NCBI GenBank assembly: GCA_914767715.1
Contig: OU612069.1
Span: forward strand, 10,287,387 to 10,351,386
Length of the DNA: 64,000 bases
Origin: Membranipora membranacea
Lineage: Eukaryota > Bryozoa > Gymnolaemata > Cheilostomatida > Membraniporidae
Direction of reading: 5' to 3'
Of the stretch, positions 18,359 through 32,200 are shown piece after piece (within the stretch, counting starts at the first letter, position 1; every line of letters starts with the position of its first letter). The position numbers and the translations under genes were made by a program. The notes below the pieces were generated by a model, which worked only from the letters and a program-made list of their open reading frames with translations, made no database searches and had not been told where the DNA came from.

Positions 18359-19860
18359 GTAAACTAAAAGACCACATAAATATGTGGAAATCAATCACTA
18401 CTGACTCTGAAATTCTTGACATCGTGAGAGGTTACAAACTTGATTTTGTTGAAATTCCCGTACAAAAATTTGTGCCTTTTCCACTAAGATTTTCAGTCGA
18501 AGACTCACTTACAATTGACCTTGATATACATAGGCTTTTGGAAATCGGTGCCATTGAAAATTCTGCCCACCAGGCAGGGGAGTTCATATCAAACATCTTC
18601 ACCAGGAAGAAACCTAATGGCAAGATTAGGATCATTATCAATCTTAAACCTCTCAACCTGTACCTTTCATACACTCATTTTAAGATGGAACATCTTGATT
18701 TTGTCACTGAGTTAGTCAAGAAAGATGATTGGTTTGCTAGCATTGATTTAACCGATGCATATTTTGCTGTCTCGATTCATAAATCACATGGGAAGTCCTC
18801 AAGTTCTTTTGGAGAGGAAAACTTGATCATTATAAATGTCTTAGCTTTGGTATTTCACAGAGCCCTTATTGCTTTACAAGACTATGTAAACCGATCTGAG
18901 CGGTTCTAAGAGGGACATGCCACATATGCTGCTCTCTTTATATTGATGACATGATTCTGGTCGCCAGGGCTAGGATCGGGCTTAACAGTGCTGTAAACAT
19001 TGCTTTGAATCTGCTTTCAAATCTAGGCTTTACTGTTAACATGGAAAAGTCGGTTCTAGAACCCACAAAAAGTATTAAACACTTGGGGTTTGTTGTGAAC
19101 AGTACTAAGTTGTCAGTTTCGATCCCTAGGGAAAAACCTACAATAATTAGATCTGGCTGCTCTGCGGTCTCTGCCAGGGCAAACCATGTGAAAATTCGAG
19201 ATGTAGCTAGGATCATAGGCCAGCTTGTAGCCTACTCTCAGGGTACTGAGTGGGGCAGATTGTATTATAAAGATCTGGAAAGGGAAAAAATCCAGGCTCT
19301 GAAAAAGTCACGTGGGGATTATGACGCATTTATGACGCTGTCTCACAAGGAATTGGACAACTTCAAACTCTGGTTGTCAGGTGATGCTAATGTACCACGA
19401 TTCTTTGGCCACACACATTACAAACTCGTTATCAGTTCTGATGCAAGCAAACTAGGGTGGGGTGCATCATGTGCTAATCATAGTGTTGGCGGACGCTGGC
19501 AGCCTGATGAGGCTATTATGAGCATTAACTGGCTCGAGCTATATGCTTGTTTGTTGGCTTTTTCTTTGCTTGTAAAGCTTTCTCTGCTTTAGTGAGTAAT
19601 AGTAAGGTTTCGGCAAAGCTTGACAACCTATGTGCTATTCATTACATCAGTAATCAGGATGGTGTTGTTGAAAGCCTAAATGATTTGTCCAGGGAATTTT
19701 GGGCTTGGTGCTAGCAAATGAACGTAAGAATTTATGCATCTCATGTGCCAGGTGTCGAAAATGCTGTGGCTGATTTTCGCTCAAGAAATTTCAAGGATAA
19801 CACTGAATGGTCCTTGTCTGATAGCGTGTATGCATATATTGTAATTGGACTTATTTGCCT
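18359..19860 (+). pseudogene. DIRS reverse transcriptase and RNase H
   Basis: RT: KLDFVEIPVQKFVPFPLRF, then IFTRKKPNGKIRIIINLKPL, catalytic motif A SIDLTDAYFAV, a -1 break near 18795, TGA at about 18897, then the YIDD catalytic box at 18939-18950 and GFTVNMEKSVLEPTK. RNase H: ISSDASKLGWGASC with the first catalytic Asp, INWLELYA with Glu, and a degenerate C-terminal part ASHVPGVENAVAD after a TAG at about 19714. All the catalytic blocks remain visible, but no single frame is continuous. Confidence 0.85.
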
Positions 19861-20439
19861 CTAGGCTAAACCATGAAGTTGGACAATACTTCTCGTGGCA
19901 GCCTGACCCAGCCTGTTCTGGCGTAGATGCTTTCTCTGTGGACTGGGCTCAGTTTGGACTGGCTTATGCATTCCCACCATTTGGTCTGGTGGGTGGGTTG
20001 TAAATAAAGCTCTTTGTGAGAGAGCCAACTTAATATTAGTGGCTCCAAATTGGCCATCGCAGCACTGGTTTCCAGTTGTTCATGATTCCATAACATGTGA
20101 ACCTTTGGCTCTGCCAGTTACACAAGGCGCAGTGAAACTGTGTCATGATCCCTCTAAAGAGCATCCAAACTGGAACAAATTACACCTTATTTGTTTTAGG
20201 TTCGGGGGAAAACGCTAAGACGTTTCGAACACCAACTATCAGACGATGCTCAAATGATATTCACTGAAGGTCTGGCTAAAGGTACAAGATCACAGTATAT
20301 GTCAGCATTTCGACTGTTCCAGGATTACTGCAATGCTCAAGGTCATGTCGATGGTTTCAACATACCTGTTGCTCTAGGCGTGGAGTATCTTACATCACTG
20401 TACAAAGGAGGGCTGAATGAAAGGGCATACTCAAAGTAA
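19861..20439 (+). pseudogene. DIRS linker and truncated tyrosine recombinase
   Basis: QYFSWQPDPACSGVDAFSVD and WAQFGLAYAFPPF are the conserved linker seen in DIRS elements between RNase H and recombinase. From 20254 the core-binding domain reads TEGLAKGTRSQYMSAFRLFQ and GVEYLTSLYKGGL. It ends at a TAA at 20437-20439. The catalytic R-HxxR-Y part is missing, so this copy could not integrate on its own. Confidence 0.75.
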
Positions 20440-20700
20440 CATAAAAAAAGAACATGAACGGGACCCACAACTCGGGCCGGTTACCATAATCCTATTGTCT
20501 AATTCAACTAATGCTGTGAATGTAATGACACGTACAGATGGTTTACAAGCCATTACTACTAACTTGCTCACCTAACTGACCTTAACAAGGTTACTTACTT
20601 GCCGCTCAAGGTACCCATATCGAGCTCACACAGATGGTTTTTAGGCCATTACTTTTCACCAGCTCAATCTATCTGACCTAACAAGGTTAAACACTAATCA

Positions 20701-21171
20701 TACACATTTGGTATCCATTCCAACGATTCTCTCACCTGGACATACTGACTGACAAACTCGGCAACTATCTCTCTGGTAAATGTCATTTACATCTCAGCCT
20801 TACTTCATACTGATTTAAACCTTAGCATTGGGCCAAGTTGAACCACTTTGCTATTGCATTCAACTACGTATCACACTAATGTTAGTAACTTTCAGAACTG
20901 GGTTATTTTTGTAATGTAAATGTGTAATGTTGTAAGCAAGGTTGTTTGTTAGAGTTGAGTAGTAGTGAATACAGCATTGATTGGTTGACATGCTTTATCA
21001 TGGCTCAAGGGCGGCTATATAGCCATGGTATATAAACACTATAATGCAGGCAGTTACTTACTTCTAACTAACATCTTAATTTAATCTTTCCCCACTGTAA
21101 AGTATTTCAGCACACCAATAATCAATGACTGGAGTCAGAAGCATGTAATTTTCTTTAGCCACAAATACGGC
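20701..21171. other. Non-coding stretch after the DIRS element
   Basis: No gene. A TATA-like GGTATATAAACACTATAATG lies near 21030 and might be part of the DIRS terminal region. Otherwise nothing recognised. Confidence 0.3.
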
Positions 21172-21253
21172 AGACGAGCTGCGCTGGGGGGGGGGAATAA
21201 TTGGAGATGGCGAAGCCCGGCTAGAGCCAATTTACATGTTGCACAGCTCGTCT
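21172..21253. repeat. Short inverted-repeat element
   Basis: AGACGAGCTG (21172-21181) and CAGCTCGTCT (21244-21253) are a perfect 10-bp inverted pair enclosing a poly-G run and GGCGAAGCCCGGC. A weaker relative lies at 25823-25872. Possibly a tiny MITE. Confidence 0.5.
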
Positions 21254-22517
21254 AGTTTCAATATTAATAGACTTGTACATACTTTCTCATCTGTCGGAAT
21301 AGATAAATTAGTGGGAATTTATCACAGGTTCATTGTTCAAGATCTAGCTGAAAAAGCAATAGGACTATTTTACATAAGTTGACCTGGGAGTGGGAGTCAC
21401 AGGGTTTGGGAAGATGCTTGACTTTCCCTACCTATGATTTGGCTGTAAGTATAGTATAGACATTCTGTAATCAAGTAGTATTCTCCACAATAAGATGACA
21501 GTTATAATTATTATAAAGGTAGGGATTAAGTATCATCATCATGAAGGAATGATTCGATGTGTTGATCATTTAGATAAATGGGGCTACTTACTTGTACTAC
21601 CTCCTTTTTTCTTCTACCAACCAAGGAGTCACAGCTTCCCCTGTTACTCCTTGCTTCTACCACTCACATTGCTATGTTCAAAAGTGGGGGTTATTGAACA
21701 CGCTCAATTATACAATTGTATGTTAATAACTAACCGGTTTATATTTGTAGAAGTGTATGACGTCTGTATGTATAGCTATAGCTCTCCTCTATGATCCGTG
21801 TGATCAGTACGGTGTCATCAGCAGAAAAGAGAGTGATTACTGCTTCATAGGTCCCAGGAAGAGTAAGTCACATGACTAGCAGTATATAGCCTTTGGTAAC
21901 TGCTAGACTTCTTATTCTGTCAATACTCAATATCTGGGTTAGACACTATACGAAAAAGGGGTGCTGCTAACACCGTAGGCGACAGGCTCGATTATAACCA
22001 TCCAATGATGAAGCAGACACGTATCGAAAGACAGTTCACGTTGATGATGGATCATACTAAGCTAGTGTTTATGGGGAAAGCATATTTGGTAATTAGGATG
22101 TATGCTTTCCAAATTGAGAGCCGGTTGTCTAGCATGTTGTTGGGATGCCAGTTTTTCAGTGTCTATTAATGGTAATAAAACATCCATCAACTATTCCTTA
22201 GATTAATAGTTAACATTTAAAATAACAATAATGTAACTCAAAGTACAGCACAGCTGGTAGTATGTATTATCTAGGCTTTGCTTGTAAGCTATAAAGCAAA
22301 TAGGATAATTTGCTAGTTGGTTAAGAAATGAAGCAACTTGTTACTGTATAATAAGTAATAGTAAATAAAAGATGAGCCAGTATGTTAAATAATGGCTGTC
22401 ATAGTTAGACTATCCCAAGTATCCATAACTTGTAATTCCCAACTATAACAACATCACTGGATTTCCTTACTTTGGTTGGTTTGGGCTTTGTTTTGTGGGT
22501 GCACAAACAAGCAAAGC
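21254..22517. other. Non-coding stretch
   Basis: No exon or repeat that I can support. Confidence 0.3.
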
Positions 22518-23060
22518 GGTAACTGTAAATTGCTGAACAGGCTGAACGAACTGAACAGAATTTCTCAGACTAAAATTATTATTTGTGATCATGTCTCTGG
22601 CTGACTATCACTTCTCAAACACATTCCTCCTAACCAAATGATTTGATGAGTCACTAAGTTCCTGTTGGCACCTAATATAACCAATTTAGGGCAAGCAAAT
22701 GAAGCAATCAATGTGCCAATTCTGACAAAATCTGATGATGTTCTGGAAATTGGATACCAGAAACATCATCCAGCTCAACCTTCCATCTAGCCAGTCTTAA
22801 CAAGCTTTGTTTATAGGGGGGGGGGGTTACTTTCCATCCATACACAAGTAGTGAAATACCGAAAAATTCACTGTGAATAAAATTGAAAGAAACCGAGGTG
22901 AATGCAAACTCAAAATAAATAATTTAATGAGAAGAATATATAAAATTGTCCATGCTCATGCAAAATTAGCCAATCATGTAAAGAATCAAACAAATAGTAG
23001 TCTGAGAAACTCTGTTCAGCTGTTCAGTCTGTTCAGCCTGTTCAGCAATTTACAGTTACC
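22518..23060 (+). mobile_element. Complete MITE, GGTAACTG family
   Basis: 543 bp with ~55-bp imperfect terminal inverted repeats. The left end is GGTAACTGTAAATTGCTG...CAGAATTTCTCAGACTA; the right end is TAGTCTGAGAAACTCTGTTC...CAATTTACAGTTACC. CTGTTCAG subrepeats lie inside the ends. A possible AAGCAA target duplication lies 2-3 bases outside each end (22510-22515 and 23064-23069). There is no coding capacity. The interior has TTTGTTTATAG followed by an 11-G run, which looks like a 3' splice acceptor. The left half forms an intron at 6212-6475. Confidence 0.85.
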
Positions 23061-26000
23061 CCGAAGCAATGAAACTGCCCAATGTTTTGATAGTTGATAA
23101 TGATGTTGATGAAATATAAATATGTATCAAGCAAGAGTGACTACTGACACTCACAGGCTACCTAGTACTAGTACTACACTACAGGCTGCTACTGAGCGAG
23201 GAATGGTCACAGGCCTACACCAACACCTGGGACACTGGCAGTTTTTGACTCCCCCTTTGGTTTTTGCTGTTGTTGTTTGAAACCCGACCAGGGGAGGGGG
23301 CAGTTAAACATTGCCAGAGACCAACCCAGTTTTTGAAGTAGATATGTGTATATAGTGTATACAACATGTATGTATGTTTACTTATTTTATTTTACAGCCT
23401 ATATGATTATGAAGGAGCATTTTAGATATTAACCAGAGATAAGCTATAGGAATGATATGCAATCATCACCAGACTTACTTAATCTTTGATCACGTTTAAA
23501 CCTCAACATGTATCAGGATTGCATTGATTGGTAAGACAGTCGCAGGTTCACTAAGCCCGATTCAAGATGCTGAGACTTCACCAAGTTAAAGTGTTTTCCA
23601 ATTTACAACTAGAGATCCAGGAGACTTTATACACATTAATAATGCCGTAGCACAGCTCATCTACTAGTCCTACAACTTAGCACCGTAAGTGCTCCATTAC
23701 CCTTGTAACATGCTGTAGGCTGTAGATGATAAATCAATCAATGCCAAGTCAAGTCTTGGACTTCAGTTAGTATTCAATGCTGTGGATAGAGAGTGTTTGT
23801 GGTATCAATTAGATTAACAAATTTGATCAGGGTGCTTGGTCACTGGGTGCAGGCCCCAGAGAACTGAGAAGAAGGTTCATTGCGTAAGGCAGTCCTTGCG
23901 CCCTGCTATACTCTGCTTAAATCTTTCAACAGCTACCGGATCGAATGATTCACAGTGTATTATGCTGATGATTGTTATTTTTAGGTACATTGAATATAAT
24001 ATGTATAACAGCGACAGGTATTCTGGCTCTTAGTCACATTGATCAAACTTTTTTGGGTCAAACCAAACGCATATCCTTACTCCAGCTTTGGAGAGTGAAG
24101 TCCTTGGGTGAACTAAAGATATCAGGTTGTATGTAAGATCAGGGAGTTGGAGACGCAATATAACATTTATCCTAAACTTCCTGGTATGACTGCATGGGAC
24201 ATATGAGTTGTCCTAACATAGTTCTTGTAAACACGGCTCTAACTTCTCTCAGCTAAAATCGATCCTTCTCCCATGGTAGTCTGGTCACTTCGCTCAATTA
24301 GACAATTTGTGCACAAAACGTTAACTCAGAATGCATAGGTATAGTTCCAACTATGAGAGAATGATTTGGGAGCGAGACCTACGTAGAACACCTAGGCTTT
24401 TTTTATCCAGAGACCTTTCAGTCACGGTTGACTAAATTCTCATCTATTTATGCGTTATTCTGTAGACTAAACAGCCAAGTAATATCAACCCTGCAAGAAC
24501 ATAGATGTTGATACGGCTGTCACAAAAATGTGTCAAGTGAACTTTCTTAGGCCTAGTATAGTTATTATTGTGTTAAAGTTACGTTACAAAAACAGATAAT
24601 GAAATAAGAAATAAAGGGACTTGTTATGTCAGCTCCTCGGCAACAAACAAACATGGTATGTATGAAGAAAACATTAACATGCGACCAGAGAGAAAACTTT
24701 GATATAATTTGGTACCCACTTACAGATTACAGTTGTCAAGTCAGTTCACCGATATATTTGTTGTCTATTAGAACTAACGATTGATTTGAATCAGCTTATC
24801 AGTAGCACTTTGGGCATTTACAATTCAAATGTGCTAGACTGCTTGAGTTCCTAAACTGAAAACCTTACCCTCAAGCAATCGACAAATCCATAGATACTAA
24901 GACTTATGTAAGTAGGTCATTTGGCATTCTTTGTGGCACTATGGTGCAGACTCATATCTCATGGTTGATCTGCAAGTTGTGTGTCGGCATATTGATCACC
25001 CAGATGACTTCATTTACTACAGTACCATGATATACCACATTGAAACTCAGTAATATCCCAAAGCTTTAGGCTGGCTTTAATTTTTTTGTCATCTTCTTGT
25101 CTTCAAAGTTCGGAAAGGAAAAATGATAATTTGAACAATCAATGCTGAAACCGAATGAGATGCTCAACTGTGAAAAAAAGTTTATACTTCTGGGTTAAAG
25201 ATAGAACTAAGAGGTCATTGAATGATTGTTCAGCAGACTTAGACAGGTTTTGGAGTAGGACCATTATTATTCAAAATTGAGACAACTATGTCTGCCAGTG
25301 ACTGTGGTGTGAGGGTGCTGCTGCATCATCATTCCACCAATTCTTTCACTCTGATTCTTTGTTACAATGACATACATACAAATGAAATACATACATACAT
25401 ACATAGATTCTACAGATTGGTCCAGGGACTGTCTGTGGTGAGAGATTAGGAAGTACTCCTAGTCCTAGTCTTTGCTGGTCGTTGGTAAGGGAGATTGGGT
25501 GGTGACAATCAGAACAGTTCACCTGACAGACACCTCTCCTCTGCATATATATTTTCTAAGGTGGCTTTATGTAGGGAATGTCTGATAATGATAACATTAA
25601 CAATATCCCCTTTCATTGCTCAAGCCAGTGAATGATGCAGTAACCTCAAAGTCAGGCCTATGTATGAACAACTTATCAGACCCAGTTATCAGGATGGTGC
25701 AGACTTTGCTGTTGACAATCATACCTCCAAAACCCAAGTTGACTCCAAGGTTTTATCCGACTGAGTAGTGGCAGACTATCAACTTTATGAGTTATGTTCT
25801 CTTGGATTCAAACTTTGCAAATAGTCGAGCTGCGCAATCACAATTAATTGTTTGCCATGGCACAGCTTGTCTGCCTGATCACCTGTAATTGGGTGAAGGT
25901 CAACTTGTTGCACCCATCCTCCAAAATAAATTGATTAGTATGACTGATGAGAAATGAGTCTGTAGCCAATTCAAAAGCTTTGCATTCATCAAAATTGAAC

Positions 26001-26245
26001 CCAGTTATTATTCTCAGGAGGATTTGCAATGGAAATTTATTGATTTAAAGTTTGAAATTGTTTTACAAAATCATTTTAGGACAATAAATGCATACGGGCG
26101 GGCAAATAATAATTAGTCCAAAAATGTGTGAGAAATGGAATGGTGTTATATATAAGGCCACTAAAAGATCTGACAGGCAATTATCAGGAAGAGCAGAAGC
26201 ATGCTATCATTTTGTGTGGTCTGGTTAAAGAATTGAAAGAACAGA
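23061..26245. other. Non-coding stretch before the satellite
   Basis: No gene recognised. A (TACA)n tract lies at about 25375-25405. A diverged exon-like stretch on the minus strand at about 25880-26050 (LLRIITGFNFDECKAFEL) resembles one at 16340-16490. Nothing else supportable. Confidence 0.35.
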
Positions 26246-29200
26246 CGATCGTCCCGATATTTGCGGCATTAGACTCGCAGCGAGAAACTGAGTCAGAATA
26301 AGTGTTTCAATCTGAAATTTGAAAGATTTTTCAAAATCCGCATTTTTTTCACCAAGATGCTCAACTCAGTGAGATAAACACTTTCGCGCGTTTTTACGAC
26401 TTTTTTCGCTATAACTTCGCCAATTTTGGTCCGATCGTCCCGATATTTGCGGCATTAGACTCGCAGCGAGAAACTGAGTCAGAATAAGTGTTTCAATTTG
26501 AAATTTGAAAGTTTTTTCAAAATCCGCATTTTTTTCACCAAGATGCTCAACTCAGTGAGATAAACACTTTCGCGCGTTTTTACGACTTTTTTCGCTATAA
26601 CTTCGCCAATTTTGGTCCGATCGTCCCGATATTTGCGGCATTAGACTCGCAGCGAGAAACTGAGTCAGAATAAGTGTTTCAATCTGAAATTTGAAAGATT
26701 TTTCAAAATCCGCATTTTTTTCACCAAGATGCTCAACTCAGTGAGATAAACACTTTCGCGCGTTTTTACGACTTTTTTCGCTATAACTTCGCCAATTTTG
26801 GTCCGATCGTCCCGATATTTGCGGCATTAGACTCGCAGCGAGAAACTGAGTCAGAATAAGTGTTTCAATTTGAAATTTGAAAGTTTTTTCAAAATCCGCA
26901 TTTTTTTCACCAAGATGCTCAACTCAGTGAGATAAACACTTTCGCGCGTTTTTACGACTTTTTTCGCTATAACTTCGCCAATTTTGGTCCGATCGTCCCG
27001 AGATTTGCGGCATTAGACTCGCAGCGAGAAACTGAGTCAGAATAAGTGTTTCAATCTGAAATTTGAAAGATTTTTCAAAATCCGCATTTTTTTCACCAAG
27101 ATGCTCAACTCAGTGAGATAAACACTTTCGCGCGTTTTTACGACTTTTTTCGCTATAACTTCGCCAATTTTGGTCCGATCGTCCCGATATTTGCGGCATT
27201 AGACTCGCAGCGAGAAACTGAGTCAGAATAAGTGTTTCAATTTGAAATTTGAAAGTTTTTTCAAAATCCGCATTTTTTTCACCAAGATGCTCAACTCAGT
27301 GAGATAAACACTTTCGCGCGTTTTTACGACTTTTTTCGCTATAACTTCGCCAATTTTGGTCCGATCGTCCCGATATTTGCGGCATTAGACTCGCAGCGAG
27401 AAACTGAGTCAGAATAAGTGTTTCAATCTGAAATTTGAAAGATTTTTCAAAATCCGCATTTTTTTCACCAAGATGCTCAACTCAGTGAGATAAACACTTT
27501 CGCGCGTTTTTACGACTTTTTTCGCTATAACTTCGCCAATTTTGGTCCGATCGTCCCGATATTTGCGGCATTAGACTCGCAGCGAGAAACTGAGTCAGAA
27601 TAAGTGTTTCAATTTGAAATTTGAAAGTTTTTTCAAAATCCGCATTTTTTTCACCAAGATGCTCAACTCAGTGAGATAAACACTTTCGCGCGTTTTTACG
27701 ACTTTTTTCGCTATAACTTCGCCAATTTTGGTCCGATCGTCCCGATATTTGCGGCATTAGACTCGCAGCGAGAAACTGAGTCAGAATAAGTGTTTCAATT
27801 TGAAATTTGAAAGTTTTTTCAAAATCCGCATTTTTTTCACCAAGATGCTCAACTCAGTGAGATAAACACTTTCGCGCGTTTTTACGACTTTTTTCGCTAT
27901 AACTTCGCCAATTTTGGTCCGATCGTCCCGATATTTGCGGCATTAGACTCGCAGCGAGAAACTGAGTCAGAATAAGTGTTTCAATTTGAAATTTGAAAGT
28001 TTTTTCAAAATCCGCATTTTTTTCACCAAGATGCTCAACTCAGTGAGATAAACACTTTCGCGCGTTTTTACGACTTTTTTCGCTATAACTTCGCCAATTT
28101 TGGTCCGATCGTCCCGATATTTGCGGCATTAGACTCGCAGCGAGAAACTGAGTCAGAATAAGTGTTTCAATTTGAAATTTGAAAGATTTTTCAAAATCCG
28201 CATTTTTTTCACCAAGATGCTCAACTCAGTGAGATAAACACTTTCGCGCGTTTTTACGACTTTTTTCGCTATAACTTCGCCAATTTTGGTCCGATCGTCC
28301 CGATATTTGCGGCATTAGACTCGCAGCGAGAAACTGAGTCAGAATAAGTGTTTCAATCTGAAATTTGAAAGTTTTTTCAAAATCCGCATTTTTTTCACCA
28401 AGATGCTCAACTCAGTGAGATAAACACTTTCGCGCGTTTTTACGACTTTTTTCGCTATAACTTCGCCAATTTTGGTCCGATCGTCCCGATATTTGCGGCA
28501 TTAGACTCGCAGCGAGAAACTGAGTCAGAATAAGTGTTTCAATTTGAAATTTGAAAGTTTTTTCAAAATCCGCATTTTTTTCACCAAGATGCTCAACTCA
28601 GTGAGATAAACACTTTCGCGCGTTTTTACGACTTTTTTCGCTATAACTTCGCCAATTTTGGTCCGATCGTCCCGATATTTGCGGCATTAGACTCGCAGCG
28701 AGAAACTGAGTCAGAATAAGTGTTTCAATTTGAAATTTGAAAGTTTTTTCAAAATCCGCATTTTTTTCACCAAGATGCTCAACTCAGTGAGATAAACACT
28801 TTCGCGCGTTTTTACGACTTTTTTCGCTATAACTTCGCCAATTTTGGTCCGATCGTCCCGATATTTGCGGCATTAGACTCGCAGCGAGAAACTGAGTCAG
28901 AATAAGTGTTTCAATTTGAAATTTGAAAGTTTTTTCAAAATCCGCATTTTTTTCACCAAGATGCTCAACTCAGTGAGATAAACACTTTCGCGCGTTTTTA
29001 CGACTTTTTTCGCTATAACTTCGCCAATTTTGGTCCGATCGTCCCGATATTTGCGGCATTAGACTCGCAGCGAGAAACTGAGTCAGAATAAGTGTTTCAA
29101 TTTGAAATTTGAAAGTTTTTTCAAAATCCGCATTTTTTTCACCAAGATGCTCAACTCAGTGAGATAAACACTTTCGCGCGTTTTTACGACTTTTTTCGCT

Positions 29201-32200
29201 ATAACTTCGCCAATTTTGGTCCGATCGTCCCGATATTTGCGGCATTAGACTCGCAGCGAGAAACTGAGTCAGAATAAGTGTTTCAATTTGAAATTTGAAA
29301 GTTTTTTCAAAATCCGCATTTTTTTCACCAAGATGCTCAACTCAGTGAGATAAACACTTTCGCGCGTTTTTACGACTTTTTTCGCTATAACTTCGCCAAT
29401 TTTGGTCCGATCGTCCCGATATTTGCGGCATTAGACTCGCAGCGAGAAACTGAGTCAGAATAAGTGTTTCAATTTGAAATTTGAAAGTTTTTTCAAAATC
29501 CGCATTTTTTTCACCAAGATGCTCAACTCAGTGAGATAAACACTTTCGCGCGTTTTTACGACTTTTTTCGCTATAACTTCGCCAATTTTGGTCCGATCGT
29601 CCCGAGATTTGCGGCATTAGACTCGCAGCGAGAAACTGAGTCAGAATAAGTGTTTCAATCTGAAATTTGAAAGATTTTTCAAAATCCGCATTTTTTTCAC
29701 CAAGATGCTCAACTCAGTGAGATAAACACTTTCGCGCGTTTTTACGACTTTTTTCGCTATAACTTCGCCAATTTTGGTCCGATCGTCCCGATATTTGCGG
29801 CATTAGACTCGCAGCGAGAAACTGAGTCAGAATAAGTGTTTCAATCTGAAATTTGAAAGATTTTTCAAAATCCGCATTTTTTTCACCAAGATGCTCAACT
29901 CAGTGAGATAAACACTTTCGCGCGTTTTTACGACTTTTTTCGCTATAACTTCGCCAATTTTGGTCCGATCGTCCCGATATTTGCGGCATTAGACTCGCAG
30001 CGAGAAACTGAGTCAGAATAAGTGTTTCAATTTGAAATTTGAAAGTTTTTTCAAAATCCGCATTTTTTTCACCAAGATGCTCAACTCAGTGAGATAAACA
30101 CTTTCGCGCGTTTTTACGACTTTTTTCGCTATAACTTTGCCAATTTTGGTCCGATCGTCCCGATATTTGCGGCATTAGACTCGCAGCGAGAAACTGAGTC
30201 AGAATAAGTGTTTCAATCTGAAATTTGAAAGATTTTTCAAAATCCGCATTTTTTTCACCAAGATGCTCAACTCAGTGAGATAAACACTTTCGCGCGTTTT
30301 TACGACTTTTTTCGCTGTAACTTCGCCAATTTTGGTCCGATCGTCCCGATATTTGCGGCATTAGACTCGCAGCGAGAAACTGAGTCAGAATAAGTGTTTC
30401 AATCTGAAATTTGAAAGATTTTTCAAAATCCGCATTTTTTCACCAAGATGCTCAACTCAGTGAGATAAACACTTTCGCGCGTTTTTACGACTTTTTTCGC
30501 TATAACTTCGCCAATTTTGGTCCGATCGTCCCGATATTTGCGGCATTAGACTCGCAGCGAGAAACTGAGTCAGAATAAGTGTTTCAATCTGAAATTTGAA
30601 AGATTTTTTAAAATCCGCCTTTTTTTCACCAAGATGCTCAACTCAGTGAGATAAACACCTTCGCGCGTTTTTACGACTTTTTTCGCTATAACTTCGCCAA
30701 TTTTGGTCCGATCGTCCCGATATTTGCGGCATTAGACTCGCAGCGAGAAATTGAGTCAGAATAAGTGTTTCAATCTGAAATTTGAAAGATTTTTCAAAAT
30801 CCGCATTTTTTTCACCAAGATGCTCAACTCAGTGAGATAAACACTTTCGCGCGTTTTTACGACTTTTTTCGCTATAACTTCGCCAATTTTGGTCCGATCG
30901 TCCCGATATTTGCGGCATTAGACTCGCAGCGAGAAACTGAGTCAGAATAAGTTTTTCAATTTGAAATTTGAAAGATTTTTCAAAATCCGCATTTTTTTCA
31001 CCAAGATGCTCAACTCAGTGAGATAAACACTTTCGCGCGTTTTTACGACTTTTTTCGCTATAACTTCGCCAATTTTGGTCCGATCGTCCCGATATTTGCG
31101 GCATTAGACTCGCAGCGAGAAACTGAGTCAGAATAAGTGTTTCAATTTGAAATTTGAAAGTTTTTTCAAAATCCGCATTTTTTTCACCAAGATGCTCAAC
31201 TCAGTGAGATCAACACTTTCGCGCGTTTTTACGACTTTTTTCGCGATAACTTCGCCAATTTTGGTCCGATCGTCCCGATATTTGCGGCATTAGACTCGCA
31301 GCGAGAAACTGAGTCAGAATAAGTGTTTCAATTTGAAAGTTTTTTCAACATCCGCATTTTTTTCACCAAGATGCTCAACTCAGTGAGATAAACACTTTCG
31401 CGCGTTTTTACGACTTTTTTCGCTATAACTTCGCCAATTTTGGTCCGATCGTCCCGATATTTGCGGCATTAGACTCGCAGCGAGAAATTGAGTCAGAATA
31501 AGTGTTTCAATCTGAAATTTGAAAGATTTTTCAAAATCCGCATTTTTTTCACCAAGATGCTCAACTCAGTGAGATAAACACTTTCGCGCGTTTTTACGAC
31601 TTTTTTCACTATAACTTCGCCAATTTTGGTCCGATCGTCCCGATATTTGCGGTAAAAGACTCGCAGCGAGAAACTGAGTCAGAATAAGTGTTTCAATCTG
31701 AAATTTGAAAGATTTTTCAAAATCCGCATTTTTTTCACCAAGATGCTCAACTCAGTGAGATAAACACTTTCGCGCGTTTTTACGACTTTTTTCGCTATAA
31801 CTCCGCCAATTTTGGTCCGATCGTCCCGATATTTGCAGCATTAGACTCGCAGCGAGAAACTGAGTCAGAATAAGTGTTTCAATTTGAAATTTGAAAGTTT
31901 TTTCAAAATCCGCATTTTTTTCACCAAGATGCTCAACTCAGTGAGATAAACACTTTCGCGCGTTTTTACGACTTTTTTCGCTATAACTTCGCCAATTTTG
32001 GTCCGATCGTCCCGATATTTGCGGCATTAAACTCGCAGCGAGAAACTGAGTCAGAATAAGTGTTTCAATCTGAAATTTGAAAGATTTTTCAAAATCCGCA
32101 TTTTTTTCACCAAGATGCTCAACTCAGTGAGATAAACACTTTCGCGCGTTTTTACGACTTTTTTCGCTATAACTTCGCCAATTTTGGTCCGATCGTCCCG

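Larger units (their letters stand above)
17308..20700 (+). mobile_element. Decayed DIRS-type YR retrotransposon
   Basis: The order is gag, reverse transcriptase, RNase H, then the N-terminal stump of a tyrosine recombinase. There is no aspartic protease and no DDE integrase, which is the DIRS layout. The recombinase is cut off at 20439 before its catalytic domain. Frame breaks lie near 18092 and 18795, and there are in-frame stops at 18897 and 19714. I could not identify the inverted terminal repeats. Two imperfect ~90-bp tandem copies (ACAGATGGTTT...ACAAGGTTA) at 20533-20592 and 20623-20690 may belong to the 3' end. Confidence 0.85.

Noticed and set aside
16960-22826. Three poly-G runs of 9-11 (about 16966, 21186, 22816) as G-quadruplex sites
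   Set aside because: Single homopolymer runs; the one at 22816 is part of the MITE. No four-tract pattern.
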